A stretch of DNA of 64,000 nucleotides from Apostichopus japonicus (Eukaryota; Echinodermata; Holothuroidea; Aspidochirotida; Stichopodidae). Shown here piece by piece: positions 33,231 through 44,436 of the stretch (positions are counted from its first letter, which is position 1; each line of letters opens with the position of its first letter). The notes under the pieces were generated by a model. It did no database searches. It was given only the letters and a program-made list of their open reading frames with translations, and was not told the DNA's origin. The position numbers were made by a program, and so were the translations under genes. The DNA is taken from positions 35,954,898-36,018,897 of the forward strand of contig NC_092577.1 in NCBI RefSeq assembly GCF_037975245.1, read 5' to 3'.

Positions 33231-34160
33231 ACAAACAAAATACCGACATACATTAACGGTTCATTTATTTAGCTGCCAACGTTACAAAAACCGATGTGAT
33301 TTGACATTTAAGCAGTCAAAGTTTGTCGCAATTGTTTTCATGTTACTCTGCATTAAGTAACTTTTTTTGTAAAAGTCGCTTAGGAAAGAACCTGGGCACG
33401 AAAACCAAACTACCGAACGACTGATCCGCTCTCAACCCCAGTCCCCTTGCATCGGGACTGTGACTGTGTGATCATCGTCGGGTGTGCATCACCATTCCCC
33501 TCGAAAGGTAACAGATACTACACATGATCTTAGCCAAAAGGCCGAGAAGCGATAAGTAACTGCTCCAGTTATTCCTTAATTTGTAAAAAATGGGGGGGGG
33601 GGGGCGTGTAAATATCAAACTTACATGGAATGCTATCATCGATGAGCAAGATTTCCATTGCAGATACAGCCAGGGTGTAAACGCTAGAAATATGGCGTTG
33701 TTTGATTCTAATGGCAAATTCTTGGGCGATTATGTCAGGATCCTTATCTTTGGTACTTCATGAGCTTGGAGTTAGTTCCAATCAAATGACCAGTTCCTTT
33801 TTCAAACGAACTTAAACTGCATGAATATTCAGATGCTATTAGCTCTTGGAATAATATGTTTATTCAAAGTGATGTACATAACCTTATTAGGATAACGTGA
33901 CTGCATTCGGTTCCTACAAATGTGATCGATACGATATTAACGACAGCAAATCATAGGAGTTAGTTGTGTTACCAACATTACCTTATACGTGCAGTTTCTT
34001 TGTCAAACGCAACGCCAATTAGACAGCATGAATATTCAGATGCTATTTGCAATCAATTTTTTGTTATTCGAAGTGTTATACATATCCTTATTATATCCTC
34101 TTTGTCATGTCGCGAATGGTGTTTCTTACATATAAAAGCTTTGTTGAGGTAAGTTGTTCA
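33231..34160. repeat. Partial, decayed R1-related unit
   Basis: CTTACATGGAATGCTATCATCGATGAGC at ~33620 and GAAATATGGCGTTG at ~33687 match the exon-like part of R1. AACTTAAACTGCATGAATAT recurs at ~33810. The left portion (33.29-33.60 kb) matches 23.86-24.03 kb. A 190-bp retroposon interrupts it. Confidence 0.6.
33363..33552 (-). mobile_element. U2 snRNA-headed retroposon, 190 bp, with 9-bp target duplication
   Basis: Read on the minus strand from 33553, the first ~45 nt (ATCGCTTCTCGGCCTTTTGG, then CTAAGATCATGTGTAGTATC, then TGTT) are the 5' end of U2 snRNA, including the GUAGUA branch-point-pairing element. The next ~135 nt (starting ACCTTTCGAGGGG) do not look like U2, and the element ends in seven As. 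TAAGTAACT flanks it at 33354-33362 and 33553-33561. The related locus at ~23.96 kb lacks the insert. This is the structure of an RNA copied by LINE machinery. The 3' part is unidentified, so it is either a template-switch chimera or a U2-derived SINE. Confidence 0.85.
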
Positions 34161-34619
34161 TAAATTGCTGAAGTCAGTGATTCATAAATTGTTTTTCAGC
34201 AAAAGTTTAACATAAACTGCATTTATTAATTTGAAAAATGACTAGGCCTGTGTTGTAAAGCGCTATTTGGGGGCCTAGAGGGGCGACCTTTAACGGGAAA
34301 AACAACGTAAATGTCAACAACCAAAATGTCCAATTAAGTTGTTTAACTGCAATCCATTCCACAATTCGATAAAACGCCCAAACCACGAGAAACAGGCAGC
34401 TACAAAAGGATGCAAGGAGCAGTAACGGAGCAGCCAGAAAGCAAGGTAAAATCAAACATGAATAAAACAATCTACAATATGCTTCCTTGCAATTTAACTC
34501 GGCTAACTGTTATCCACCAACACTGTAATTAAAAAGTTAGGCAATAGCATCCAATCTTCAGTCCGAAAGACCATTTTGCAACATTTGTCATTCCTTTGAA
34601 CTGATTATGTTTTTATATT

Positions 34620-34620
<1 letters not shown>
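34161..34620. other. Gene-free spacer
   Basis: No supported feature. Possible upstream exons of the arylsulfatase were looked for and not found. Confidence 0.45.

Positions 34621-34623
<3 letters not shown>

Positions 34624-34662
<39 letters not shown>
34624..34662. repeat. (TA)n microsatellite
   Basis: About 19 uninterrupted AT dinucleotides. Confidence 0.98.
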
Positions 34663-34782
34663 CTGGAACGGCGTACCCGAGTACTTTTTGCAATCGATGA
34701 CTATCACAGCATGAATATCCGTGTGTTTCTCAGCCAGCTTAAGCAAGCACACGTATGCCACACCGTACAAAATATATAATGA

Positions 34783-34945
34783 ACGAATGGAGACAGCACT
34801 AATGAAATGAACTCAGCTGTTACCGATGTTATGGATCTCCTAAACGACTTAGGGCTCAGAGAAAGCACTCTGGTAATCTTTCTCTCAGACAACGGACCAT
34901 TTTTAGAGATGTGTTCAAAAGCCGGTTTTGAGGGCCCTTTAAGAG
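34783..34945 (+). CDS. Arylsulfatase (steryl-sulfatase type), exon a of the visible 3' half
   Basis: Sulfatases hydrolyse sulfate esters, usually in the secretory or lysosomal pathway. The reading NGDSTNEMNSAVTDVMDLLN then DLGLRESTLVIFLSDNGPF then LEMCSKAGFEGPLR matches the family's GDxVxEMD...LGL..TLVIFxSDNG core. That core includes the Asp-Asn of the metal site. The exon ends AGAG|GTAAGT at 34945 in phase 1. The acceptor is uncertain: a TGA in frame at 34780 limits the start, and the AG at 34796 is one candidate. The frame immediately upstream (HTYATPYKIYNER) resembles the expected HTHxP region but is out of frame, so a frameshift or a missing exon is possible. Confidence 0.75.
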
Positions 34946-35449
34946 GTAAGTTTAAGGTCGTAGTTTAGGAAACCCTTATTAAGCTACACTGTAAAAACTT
35001 TATCTTCTTGATAAATCCGTTAGTAGCATGGACTTATTAACACAGTCATTATGACTAAGGGAGGCCAACTAGAACCTCGTGAGTATGTATGTAAATATGG
35101 ACGGTATGCATAATTTGTCCTATCATAACATTGCCAGAAGAGATGTTTGAGTTTTAAGAAGTGAAAATGCGTATTGAGTGGGCTTAAACTATACAAATGA
35201 TGACGTAACAACAAATATTGAGGAAGCGTGAAAGAAAGGGGAATCACTTCGGTTTGCCGAGTTGTGGAACATTGTAGAAGTACATTGCCGGTCTGCAGAA
35301 TACAGCGAAATTTTCATTTTACAGAAACGGAAGCCACTTAAATATCTACAGGTTTATTTTGATATGATTTCATCATAAATGTGGGAGACACAATGTCAAC
35401 TTTGTCTTGATGACGTCATTGTCATCTTTCCTTTTGATTTTTACCGCAG

Positions 35450-35756
35450 GTGGCAAGTCCACAGTTTATGAGGGCGGTATTCGTATTCCGTTTATAGTAA
35501 GTTGGCCTGGACAAATTCCCGCAGGTAGCGTATCGCGTCACACGGTCAGTTCCATGGACATTTTCCCAACCATCCTTGACGTCATAGGAAGGGCTCTACC
35601 GACAGGTATCACTTACGATGGGAGCTCACTCAAATCCATCTTATACGAAGAATTTCTGATGAGTGAAAAATGGGGATTTGAAATTCAGTCACAGATGGCA
35701 CCTGCCCATCCGGAGGGGTTGTATTTCTATTCTGGAGAAATATTGACAGCCATGAG
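35450..35756 (+). CDS. Arylsulfatase, exon b
   Basis: TACCGCAG precedes GTGGCAAGTCC. Joined in phase with exon a, it reads R-GGKSTVYEGGIRIPFIVSWP then GQIPAG, the conserved GGK...EGGIRVP strand and lysine motif of sulfatases. DIFPTILDVIGRALPTG and a DGSSLKSIL block follow. It ends GEILTAMR with ATGAG|GTAATC. The order and spacing agree with steryl-sulfatase-type enzymes (SNMDIFPT..., IDGRDLMPLL). The exon is open throughout. Confidence 0.9.
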
Positions 35757-36586
35757 GTAATCTCGTGCACGTTTTATTCCTCGTTTCCACCTTTTCATGA
35801 ATTCTTGTTTTGTTTAGTTTTACTATCTTTTGTTTTCTTCTGTTTCGTTTCGTTGCCTTGCCTTGTGTTGCTCTGGGTCACGTTTCGTCTCTCACCCCCT
35901 CCCCTCCCCCAGTTTTGTTTTGCTTGCTTTGAAGTAAGGCTTCTTTGCTTCATTTCCTGTTTTTTCTAATTTTTTTTTCTTAGTTTGATTTAGATCTACT
36001 TTGTTTCATTTCCTTTTTTTTAATCATTTCCTTCAATTCTTCATTTGCTCGTTTTGCTTTTAGACCGATACCACTGACTGTTTCATTCGTTTCGTTTCGA
36101 CTACATCGAGCACCCTTAAAACATCGCAGCATTATTTGAATGCACTTGAGAAGCGCGGGGAGGGGCTTTTGCCCGCCTGTTTAGAAAAAGTCCTCTGTTA
36201 AACTTGATAATTGATGACTTTGATGGGTCAGTAAGAATACAAATAAACAGATTTACAGCTAATACTTCCTTTAAGAACTTGTAATATGTTCTAATAACCT
36301 GCGGAATGATACGCGTATGGCCAATTAATGCATTGTCGTGCTTCTATGGGATACAATTATATAACTAAGAAGCAAAAAGACCCTCATTCCCGGCCCATGC
36401 ATGTCAAAACCAAACCTCATTAACGATTTAGATATATTAATTAATATCCATTCTGATTGATAAATCCTTCATATATGTTACTGCGGTTATTGTTATTTTT
36501 AGTTCAGTGGTAAATATTGTAAGCAGCGCTGCATGTCTTTTCTAAGTTTTCTATCAAATTTTAAAAGCAGCAAACATTTCTTTTTC
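35757..36586 (+). other. Start of the 9.9-kb arylsulfatase intron, nothing recognised
   Basis: T/C-rich stretch (35.76-36.1 kb) followed by AT-rich DNA. No exon supported. Confidence 0.5.
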
Positions 36587-36811
36587 CTAAGAACTTTTAA
36601 AGGTGGGATCGCTCGTAATTTCCTCGTAAATTCTGTCCTTCACACCACCCGATTCAAAAATAATATCAATACTACCCTCTATCGGATCGTCGCTGTTGTC
36701 TCGTAATTTCTCAGCAATCCCGTATTTACGGCTAGTAAGCAATAAACGGGTTCGGTTACTTGAACGGTGGCCTTGGCGAAATTCCTGCATAGTTTCTTGT
36801 CTGTGGCAGTA

Positions 36812-36839
36812 CAGGGAGTTGTTATGGAACAACTCCCTG
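36812..36839. repeat. Perfect 12-bp hairpin, first of a pair
   Basis: CAGGGAGTTGTT, a 4-nt loop (ATGG), then AACAACTCCCTG. The same stem core recurs in a second hairpin 177 bp downstream. Confidence 0.9.
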
Positions 36840-36988
36840 GTCAGTAGTATGCGGTATTACGCCGCGTTTTCGTGTGTGTTGTGTGATACAAAACTCAGTG
36901 CTTTGTTTTACGTTCAGAACTTTTCACAACTAATGGGCTGTACAGTATAGGTTACGGTCGAGCTTTGCATCAGGCGTAATAGTTTGAC

Positions 36989-37017
36989 CAGGGAGCTGCT
37001 ACTCTAGCAGTTCCCTG
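36989..37017. repeat. Second hairpin with the same CAGGGAG stem
   Basis: CAGGGAGCTGCTA, a CTC loop, then TAGCAGTTCCCTG: 12 of 13 pairs. With the hairpin at 36812 it may mark the ends of a small repeat. Confidence 0.9.
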
Positions 37018-37575
37018 CTTTTACTCTTTTAGGCCTACATGGTGAGCAGTCGAAGTCAAGAAACAGCTCAAGAAACTAATAGTTATGAACTTTATGTCTG
37101 ATTCACGCTGACTGGTGTCACAAAAAGACAAACGCGAATGAGTGAAAAAAATTGACTGAAGTGATTACAAACTATTGGGTATCAAACGTAAAGTCAAGTC
37201 CGTCATGTGTGAACAATTGGTATTTCAGCCAATTTAGGTATTAATTATACATAGACTGAGTCACAGCTTACATTGTATTTTTATCTCAATACATTACATG
37301 TATAGAGATATTGTAACAGTAAGTGGGACTCTCTCTTCTCTTAAAAATTTTTCAGCGTCTTCATACAAAGTTCTTTTTCTCTGAAATTTCCAGAGCAAGC
37401 ATATATCATATAGGCCAACAAAAGTTACTATTTTTTATTCCAGAATTGTATCTCATTCCATGACTTTTTCACCGATTTATGTCCAAATTTGGCCAAATCC
37501 CTCTGAAAAACCATTGAACCAAGGCTTTTTTGCACACGCTACAAAACTTGTTTGTTTCCCTGTTTTTGATAATTA
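37018..37575. other. Intronic spacer, nothing recognised
   Basis: No exon or repeat boundary that I can support. Confidence 0.45.
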
Positions 37576-37710
37576 AGCCCCGCCTCCAAGTTTGGTTTGT
37601 AGCAGATTGGCAATGACTCAAGCCCCGCCTCCAAGTCTGGTTTGTAGCAGATTGGCAATGACTCAAGCCCCGCCTCCAATTCTGGTTTGTAGCAGATTGG
37701 TTAGGACTCA
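37576..37710. repeat. 45-bp tandem repeat, three units
   Basis: AGCCCCGCCTCCAAG followed by TTTGGTTTGTAGCAGATTGG and CAATGACTCA, three times in a row. The last unit is changed near its end (TTAGGACTCA). The unit is 15 codons, which keeps frames open by chance. Confidence 0.95.
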
Positions 37711-40700
37711 TGGCAGCTACATGTTAGATATACGAAAATGGCCACCCTCGCGACCAATATCTATACTGTTGTGAGATATGCTGCTGGTACTGGTAGTGTA
37801 TTGCACATTAATTTCATACACATTGTCGTACTACATTTAATTTATATTAGGACTTCGTCTGTTTATAGCTCCATGGTTTTAGTAATATCAATTTAAGGAT
37901 TGTACTGTTGTTCAGGTAGTTTTTCAGAGCAAGAGTCATGATAAGTTTGTTTGATTGCCCATCAGGTATTTTTGTATAATTACGTATACACATTGTTGTG
38001 TTTACAAGTTTAGGCTAGGCCTACAGTAGTGCATCCTATATTAGACTTTCATTTAGTAATGGCCACATTAGCATTGTACTGGTGGTGTTCAGGCAGTTTT
38101 GGGGCAGGGTGCAGTAAGTTTGTTCGATTGCCTTACAGTGTGTTTTAATTTTAACTTAAGTTCCAACTTATATTTTAACTGTGACTCCATAAATTTAACA
38201 AATGTGAATGGTATAAACAACAAAGTTTGGAATAGAGTGTATATTGTGCATTTCTAGAATGAAGCATCATTATGAATTAACAGCTTGTTTGGTATATTTC
38301 TTCAACCCCCCCCCCCAAAAAAAAAAGAAAGAATTAAGAACAAAAATTATAATCTATCACATTTTATTTTCACTGGAGTATGTATAAAAGAGGAGCCAGC
38401 CATAGCATCACAACTTTTATAAGACTATAAAAATTAAATAAGGTTATGTTTTATTTATAAGGATATAAGATGTATAACTATAAGGTTATAAGAAGTATGT
38501 TAAGGTTATAAGAAGTATGTTTAAAATGGAGAGGAACTGGGGTGGCTATAAGGAGAGGAGGAGGCCACCCATCACTTTCAATTAAAAACTTGTAATCTAC
38601 TTGTACATTATTTTTTCCAAGTCATAAATCCACGAAATCTTCATGTCAAAGTTATTGAGAAGGAAAAACGTGGGTTGTTTTGATACTTGGAAGTGTACAC
38701 AGTTTTGATGGTAGTCACCACTACAGTCTACAGTAACGTACAGTAGGTCGATAGGCCTAGCTTTCTCAAGGTGGGCATCAAGAATATGGTCGAGTTGTTC
38801 GCCTCTTCTTATTTGACTGTTGTCATTGACGTCAAACTATATGACCAAAAATATTATATATATTGATATTGATAATTGTAGAGACAGAGCAAAGATATGA
38901 AACTAGGAATCGAAATTAGAACTTCCAGTATTGAGATACTGCATCATTGATGCTCTTGTATATATAAATTTTAGTTATATACCAGGAGGGAAAGACAAAG
39001 CATTTTATGTCATATACCATATACAGATAAATATGTATATTTAATTATTTTTGGACTCCTGGCAACGGGCCCTTTAGGCGATCACAGAGCACTTGCCGTA
39101 GCTGCACCCCGTCCTCCTAACCGGTGCACGTAAACCCTGTCCTTGCACCCCTTTGACCCGAATTAAAAAATAACGAAACTTGAACGGAAAAGGGAAGGAA
39201 AATACGTTGCCATAAGGGGCGGCTCCACCCTCTTTAGAAAGGATTGGCAAAAAGGGAATAAGTACATGAACAATAAACTAATAGTTATTTCCATTGAAAA
39301 GTGTCTCGCTGAGCATCGGCCGTCAAAGCAAAAAACTTTTTTTTCTAAATCACGTCAGTGTATTGCTTTCCAGCGTACTGTACTCCCAGAATTGACTATC
39401 CTGTTTCTTGTTCCGAACGGCTCCCAACGAAATGCCAAAAAGTCGGCAACGGGGTTGGGGTGGGTTACCCAGCTCCACCATGGGGCACCTCATCACGACT
39501 GACTCGAATTACTCGAAAATTACTCGAAACTTTAACTGAAATTGGATTGAATTTAAAAAAATATATACTAGATGTTTGCATGGATCATACTTATCTATAC
39601 TATTGTGTGACCATATAGGCGTACGGGCTCTATATAGTCAACCAGGAGAGACTGGGGGGAAGCTTTTTTTCTTGCCACAGAAAATTAAACATTGCCCGGA
39701 AGTTCCTAGCACGATTAATTCATTTCAAACTTCGACGGCAATGAAGGACAAAGAGAACCATATAGGCCTATGCCTGACTATAAGATCATTGAACCATCAC
39801 GAACAACTCCGAATAATCTTCCATTTACCGATTCATATATTACACTGGGAATAAGGGGTGGGGGTGGGGCTTTCCATTTGATCCGCAAGTATATTGAACG
39901 GTCACCACAACAAGGGTGTATAGCTTGGGACTAGCACGGGGAGACTTGTCAACCTTGTGAACTTTTTGGGGGTGAGATGCGGGGGGGGGGGGAGTCGGCA
40001 AACTAAAACATACAGGGTAAACAGAGGGGAGGAAAGAGGTCAAGAAAGAAAGCGTGAAAGACAGATGAAGGGATGGAGGAAGAAAGTAAAGAAAATGTGG
40101 AGATGGAGGCTAGGGGTAGAGATATAGATATGATATGAAAGTACAGAGAGAAAAAAACCAAGAGCAGAAAAATGGAGATCACTGGGATACTGTCAAATAC
40201 ACAAGAAGAATATACAATCTAAATACTGGAATTAAATAATGCACAACATAAATACAGCTTTATGACATCAACAAATCAAAGGGGAAGGATATAATGTTTC
40301 AAGGATGCTGGAAAATAAGACACAACAGAAGATGATTATGGTTTCTGATCTATTAGGCTTCTTCTCTCTACTGCTACCAGGATGTAAGAGACCACAGGGA
40401 CTCGCACAACTCTTTAAGTTGTGATGACCTCTGACCCTTACTATGCCTAACTGTTATCTTGCCAGGAAATAAATACACCAGTGCATGAGAGGAGTTGAGA
40501 GACAGGACTGATTGATCGTGTCGATAGGGGTACATGTGATTCAAGAAGATAGATGTAAAGATTAGCATCGTTTGGACACTTCAAATGGGACCCCCTCCCC
40601 ACCCCCCACACCCTCCCCCACGTTCAAATCATATCCCCTCCTGGCAACGGAAATGAACACTAGTATAAATAAACCGATACAGATATTTATACACGCTGTG

Positions 40701-40837
40701 CGTGTAGGCCTATATACAATAATATAAAGCTGGCCATTCTCTGATTGTTACTCCTTGATTGAATTTCCCCAACCTTGCCCACCTTGACTTAGAGGGTGGC
40801 CAAGCTCCTGATTCACAGTCATAGCTACTATCGAACA
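37711..40837. other. Gene-free part of the arylsulfatase intron
   Basis: Contains a C/A homopolymer run at ~38307-38328, a short duplicated AAGGTTATAAGAAGTATGTT at ~38480-38521, and GC-rich repeat debris at 39.06-39.5 and 39.85-40.1 kb. No supported exon. Confidence 0.45.
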
Positions 40838-40840
40838 AAA

Positions 40841-41020
40841 TGGACGAAAGCAATTTATCTCAATCTGGTGATGCAGATGTATCATTAGCTGCTAATCCAA
40901 CGTTTGTGAATGTCGCACAACCTGTCAACAAAAGTCTGGGAAAAGTGCTTGCCCCTGCCATATGTATGATCGCTTTTGTTCAGGATCATGTAAATGTGGC
41001 AATGTGTATTCGTATAGTCT
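40841..41020 (+). CDS. Short uncharacterised open frame upstream of the Penelope fragment
   Basis: ATG at 40840 opens a 60-codon frame (MDESNLSQSGDADVSLAANP, then TFVNVAQPVNKSLGKVLAP). Its composition is less AT-biased than its surroundings, and it stops at 41022. No domain recognised. It may be a transposon-derived or processed fragment. Confidence 0.2.
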
Positions 41021-41282
41021 GAGGTTTCTCTCCCATGCTGCTCCATATCTAATCCTACTGGTGACATTGGACAGAACATTGGCAGATGGCTTCTTGAGAG
41101 GTGTTGAAGTAACTGGATCAGGAGTATCTGTAGAGATTACATAAAACAAGAGTTACTAGATTGCAAGTATCCTGCTATAGCTTCTATGGCTGTGACTAAA
41201 ATATACCTTTTGTTTAGAACTTATCACACTTATGCAGCACTGGAAACTGATATTTCAATTTAAATGGTGTCATTGAGTTTAG

Positions 41283-41801
41283 AGGACATTGAAGTTACAA
41301 GTATGTTGGTGAAACCAAGACCACCCTCAAGAAGCAGTTCTAGTCACAAGTCAATACCATGAAAATGGAGACTCCAGTAGGGGAACACTTTCAGCTGCCC
41401 AATCATACCATTAAAGACATGTCCCAACAGGTAACTGAATTCGTAGACTAACCATCTCAGACATAGTACACGACAGCAGAGATAGAGAGAGCGGACGGAA
41501 TGCCCTAGCACCATGCAACTGAATGGGCTCAATATACAGGAAGGACATGACTAACTTTATCCTGCTCCATCTCTGTATTCTGCTATAGTTTATTCGCCCT
41601 CTCTCCTTACTTAATCCTCGCTTTGTACTCCACAGTTTATCTAAATACCTCTGCTTTCACTGACTCCTTTTGTTCAATACACCATTAACTTCTTTCTTTG
41701 TGTTCACCATGTCCTCTCTGTCCCAGGCTCTATTGTGTCTCTTGAATTTACTGTTACTAGTCAGTTTGCCTCTAAAGAAGATCCTGATAATATCAGGCCC
41801 A
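41283..41801 (+). mobile_element. Decayed Penelope-like element: GIY-YIG C-terminus and 3' end
   Basis: The plus strand from ~41293 reads YVGETKTTLKKQF, a stop, then ETPVGEHFQLPNHTIKDMSQ, the GIY-YIG nuclease C-terminal signature of Penelope-like elements (VGEHFNLPNHS..DM). It is interrupted by several stops. The 3' untranslated part (CTTTGTGTTCACCATG at ~41697) and the end TGCCTCTAAAGAAGATCCTG then ATAATATCAGGCCC match the 220-bp insert at 52.97-53.18 kb. The hammerhead-like core is degraded here: the GAAAC is lost. Confidence 0.8.
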
Positions 41802-41990
41802 CTTACTTTTATAAATTTTCATACACATGTATGCTTTTTAGTGGATGAGCAATATGCTACCATTTTTTTCTTTTCTTTTGGAATTTAATGAGAATGAAAT
41901 TGTATTATTTTTCTGATCACATCAGATCAGATAAGATTAGCACTGCTCTTCCAGTCTGTAATTCATGCAAGGATAAACATATAAATTTAC

Positions 41991-42091
41991 CTTCTCCTTT
42001 CTGAGTGTCAACTGATCTTTCTGTGGTGACAGCTGCTGAGAATGCCTCTGTTTGACTTTCAGCATCTTTCCGGAAAAGATGCATTTGAAAC
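41991..42091 (-). CDS. Internal exon of an unrecognised minus-strand gene
   Basis: TTGTATAG|GTTTCAAATGC to GGAGAAG|GTAAAT bounds a 101-bp exon. In phase with the exon ending at 44777 it reads R-FQMHLFRKDAESQTEAFSAA then VTTERSVDTQKGE. The paired SQTE / VDTQ motifs are typical of linker segments in uncharacterised invertebrate proteins. No function assigned. Confidence 0.5.
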
Positions 42092-42459
42092 CTATACAAT
42101 GAAACCAAAAAAATTGTCCGTAAATCATATAACTGAAATAGTAATTTTACTGTACACCCCAAGCTTAATTGTATGCATAATGAATCTGGTAATGACCAAA
42201 TCATACAAACATACATGTTTTTATCATACCTACCCAAGAAAAAATATGAAAGAGAAAAGTAACAAACAAACACTTAGGCATATTTCAATAATAACATATT
42301 GTTAACCCACATTGATTTAAACCCAGATAAGGATGAGATATTCTTTCATACTCTTCTTCAACATATCCATAAACCGCGGTACCTTTCAAGAATTGTAAGG
42401 ATAATTTTGTGTTGCCCAACTGCTTGCCCAACAACTTGAGCTCACATGTCAATGTAAAA

Positions 42460-42690
42460 TTTACTATGTAAACTTCCTGTCTTAGTGAACTGATTGGTTT
42501 CATATCGCTAAAAGATGTCCAGTCTTTTGATCAGAGTTTGATGTACACTCATTATTTACCTACTGTGTAAACTTCCTGTTTATGTGAGCAGTTGGTTTCA
42601 TGAGTGAGAATTGAGATGCTAGCTTACACCATGACATAAGCCCACCATTGTGAAAAATTCCTGTTTACATGAATAGCTTGATTTCAGACT
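42460..42690. repeat. Three diverged copies of a ~90-bp unit
   Basis: GTAAACTTCCTG...TGAACTGATTGGTTTCAT, GTAAACTTCCTGTTTATGTG...GGTTTCATG and GAAAAATTCCTGTTTACATG...GATTTCAG start near 42467, 42566 and 42651. Confidence 0.55.
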
Positions 42691-43703
42691 ACCATTAATT
42701 TAACGCTAGATTACTCTCCACAAGAGATAGTTTCGGCCACCAAATTTAATAGATATTATAATTTTTGAACACTAAACATCAGATCATTCACAAGAAGCTG
42801 AACAAAAACAAGCATAGTATATACTGACTATATATAAAAAATATGATAACTTAGCACATCATAAAGTATGAGCATCAGGCCTACACAAAAAAAACTTTCT
42901 TACCCCCAGGCATGGCTATATAAAGGTTTATATAGGTATAGCTATATGTACTATGGTCCCTCAATTTGTGAGGCTAATTTACCTAATTTCTTGCATAGCA
43001 GTTGGGTTCCTTCAAAAATCCCAAACACAGACATGTACACATGATTGCTGGAATATTGGACAGACAGTCAGTAGATAACAGTATAACACCCTGTTGCCCA
43101 AATGAACCATTAAAACTTGATTGCATATATGCTGGCTGAGGCTGACCTTAGAAAAACCTAAGGTCTAGTTGCATACGCAGCGGTGTGAAAACATGTGAAT
43201 CAGTTAGGAGTGATTCTAAATTATTTATGTAGATGCATTATTTTTATAGGAAAAATTGCAGGTCCATGTGGTTGTACTTGTACAGCACAGTAGGCCTTCC
43301 TCACTGGTGTATATTACAAAATTAGGGAATACAGTTACTATGAACACTAAATTCAGATACTTATTACTAATACTATAGGCCTTAGTCCTATGTAATATGC
43401 CCAGTTAATTATGACTGGGAATAGGTGAGGCTTTTCTTTCAAATGCTCATTCACAAGAATTATTCTTCAAACAAGGACAGCTGATAACAATTTAGAACCT
43501 GAAGGGGTGGGGATGAACAGATCACCTAGGCCTAGTGGTTAGAAAATATATTTCCATCAATTTGTTGAGGCAAAAACAGTTTACTTTTTGGTGATGAGAA
43601 GGCCCAGCTTTCCATGGCATAAATATGAGGAGTGAAACTAAAGACCCCCAGTCCCTGTCAGTCTTCTTTAGGAAGGATATTTTAATTTTTAACTGTATAC
43701 AGT
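42691..43703. other. Intron sequence, nothing recognised
   Basis: AT-rich, without a supported feature. Confidence 0.45.
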
Positions 43704-43960
43704 ACAAAGTGGCTATTCTTACAACTAGTCGTAACAATAATTTCCGACTACGCATGGGCAGTTGCTATTTTTGTGATTAGGAGTACTAATTTTACGACGA
43801 TGAGTAACAATAACTTCCGGTTAGGGTTAGGATTGAGGTTCAGGGTTATGTTTAGGGTTACCTCTACTACATGCGCAGTTGCTTTATTTACTGCACTTGA
43901 ATTTGCCTTTGTCGTAAGAATAGTTTATAATTGTTACGACTAGTCGTAAGAAACGGCCTA
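43704..43960. mobile_element. MITE with ~28-bp inverted termini and telomere-like core
   Basis: TTCTTACAACTAGTCGTAAC at 43717 is mirrored by GTTACGACTAGTCGTAAGAA at 43933-43952, and GGC/GCC lie outside. TACAGTA occurs on both sides (43697-43703 and 43961-43967) and may be the target duplication. The centre has GGTTAGGGTTAGG and degenerate relatives up to 43861. Non-coding. Confidence 0.8.
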
Positions 43961-44436
43961 TACAGTATCCTCATGACAAGCATTCACAAACAGTGATGAT
44001 GATGACTCAGTAATACAACTTACTGCTATTTTGTGCTAGGATAAGTATGATAAGGTTAGCATACGCTAGGTCCATTGGAAAAATAATGAATGATAGGCCT
44101 AGTTACAAAGCCTAGGCTCATCAAATCATGTATGTTACAAATACAATAGCATAGACACTGCGAAGTTCGAACACCTAAGCCTTAAAATACCCCAAAAACT
44201 ATCTTGATTTTATTGACAGATATGTACGTAAATACTTGCGCACGGGTCATTTTGGAGAGGAAATAACTGTAGCTTCCTAGTTTTTAGTGATATTGGCTTT
44301 CGCTTGTAGGTTATCATGGTGAAATCGTGTATTTCTTAGGGGTGTCCGAACTTTGCAGTTTTCTGTACTTCGCAATACTGACAGTTACCTAGGACAATAC
44401 CCTGTAGTACTACTATGTACTAGTATTACCCTATAC

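Noticed and set aside
33410-33553. Functional U2 snRNA gene
   Set aside because: Only the first ~45 nt match U2; the Sm-site and 3' stem-loops are missing and target duplications show retroposition.
36587-36832. 81-codon minus-strand frame
   Set aside because: No domain, no splice partner; it overlaps the hairpin region and may be chance.
37469-37774. Repetitive frames on both strands
   Set aside because: By-products of the 45-bp tandem repeat, whose length is a multiple of three.
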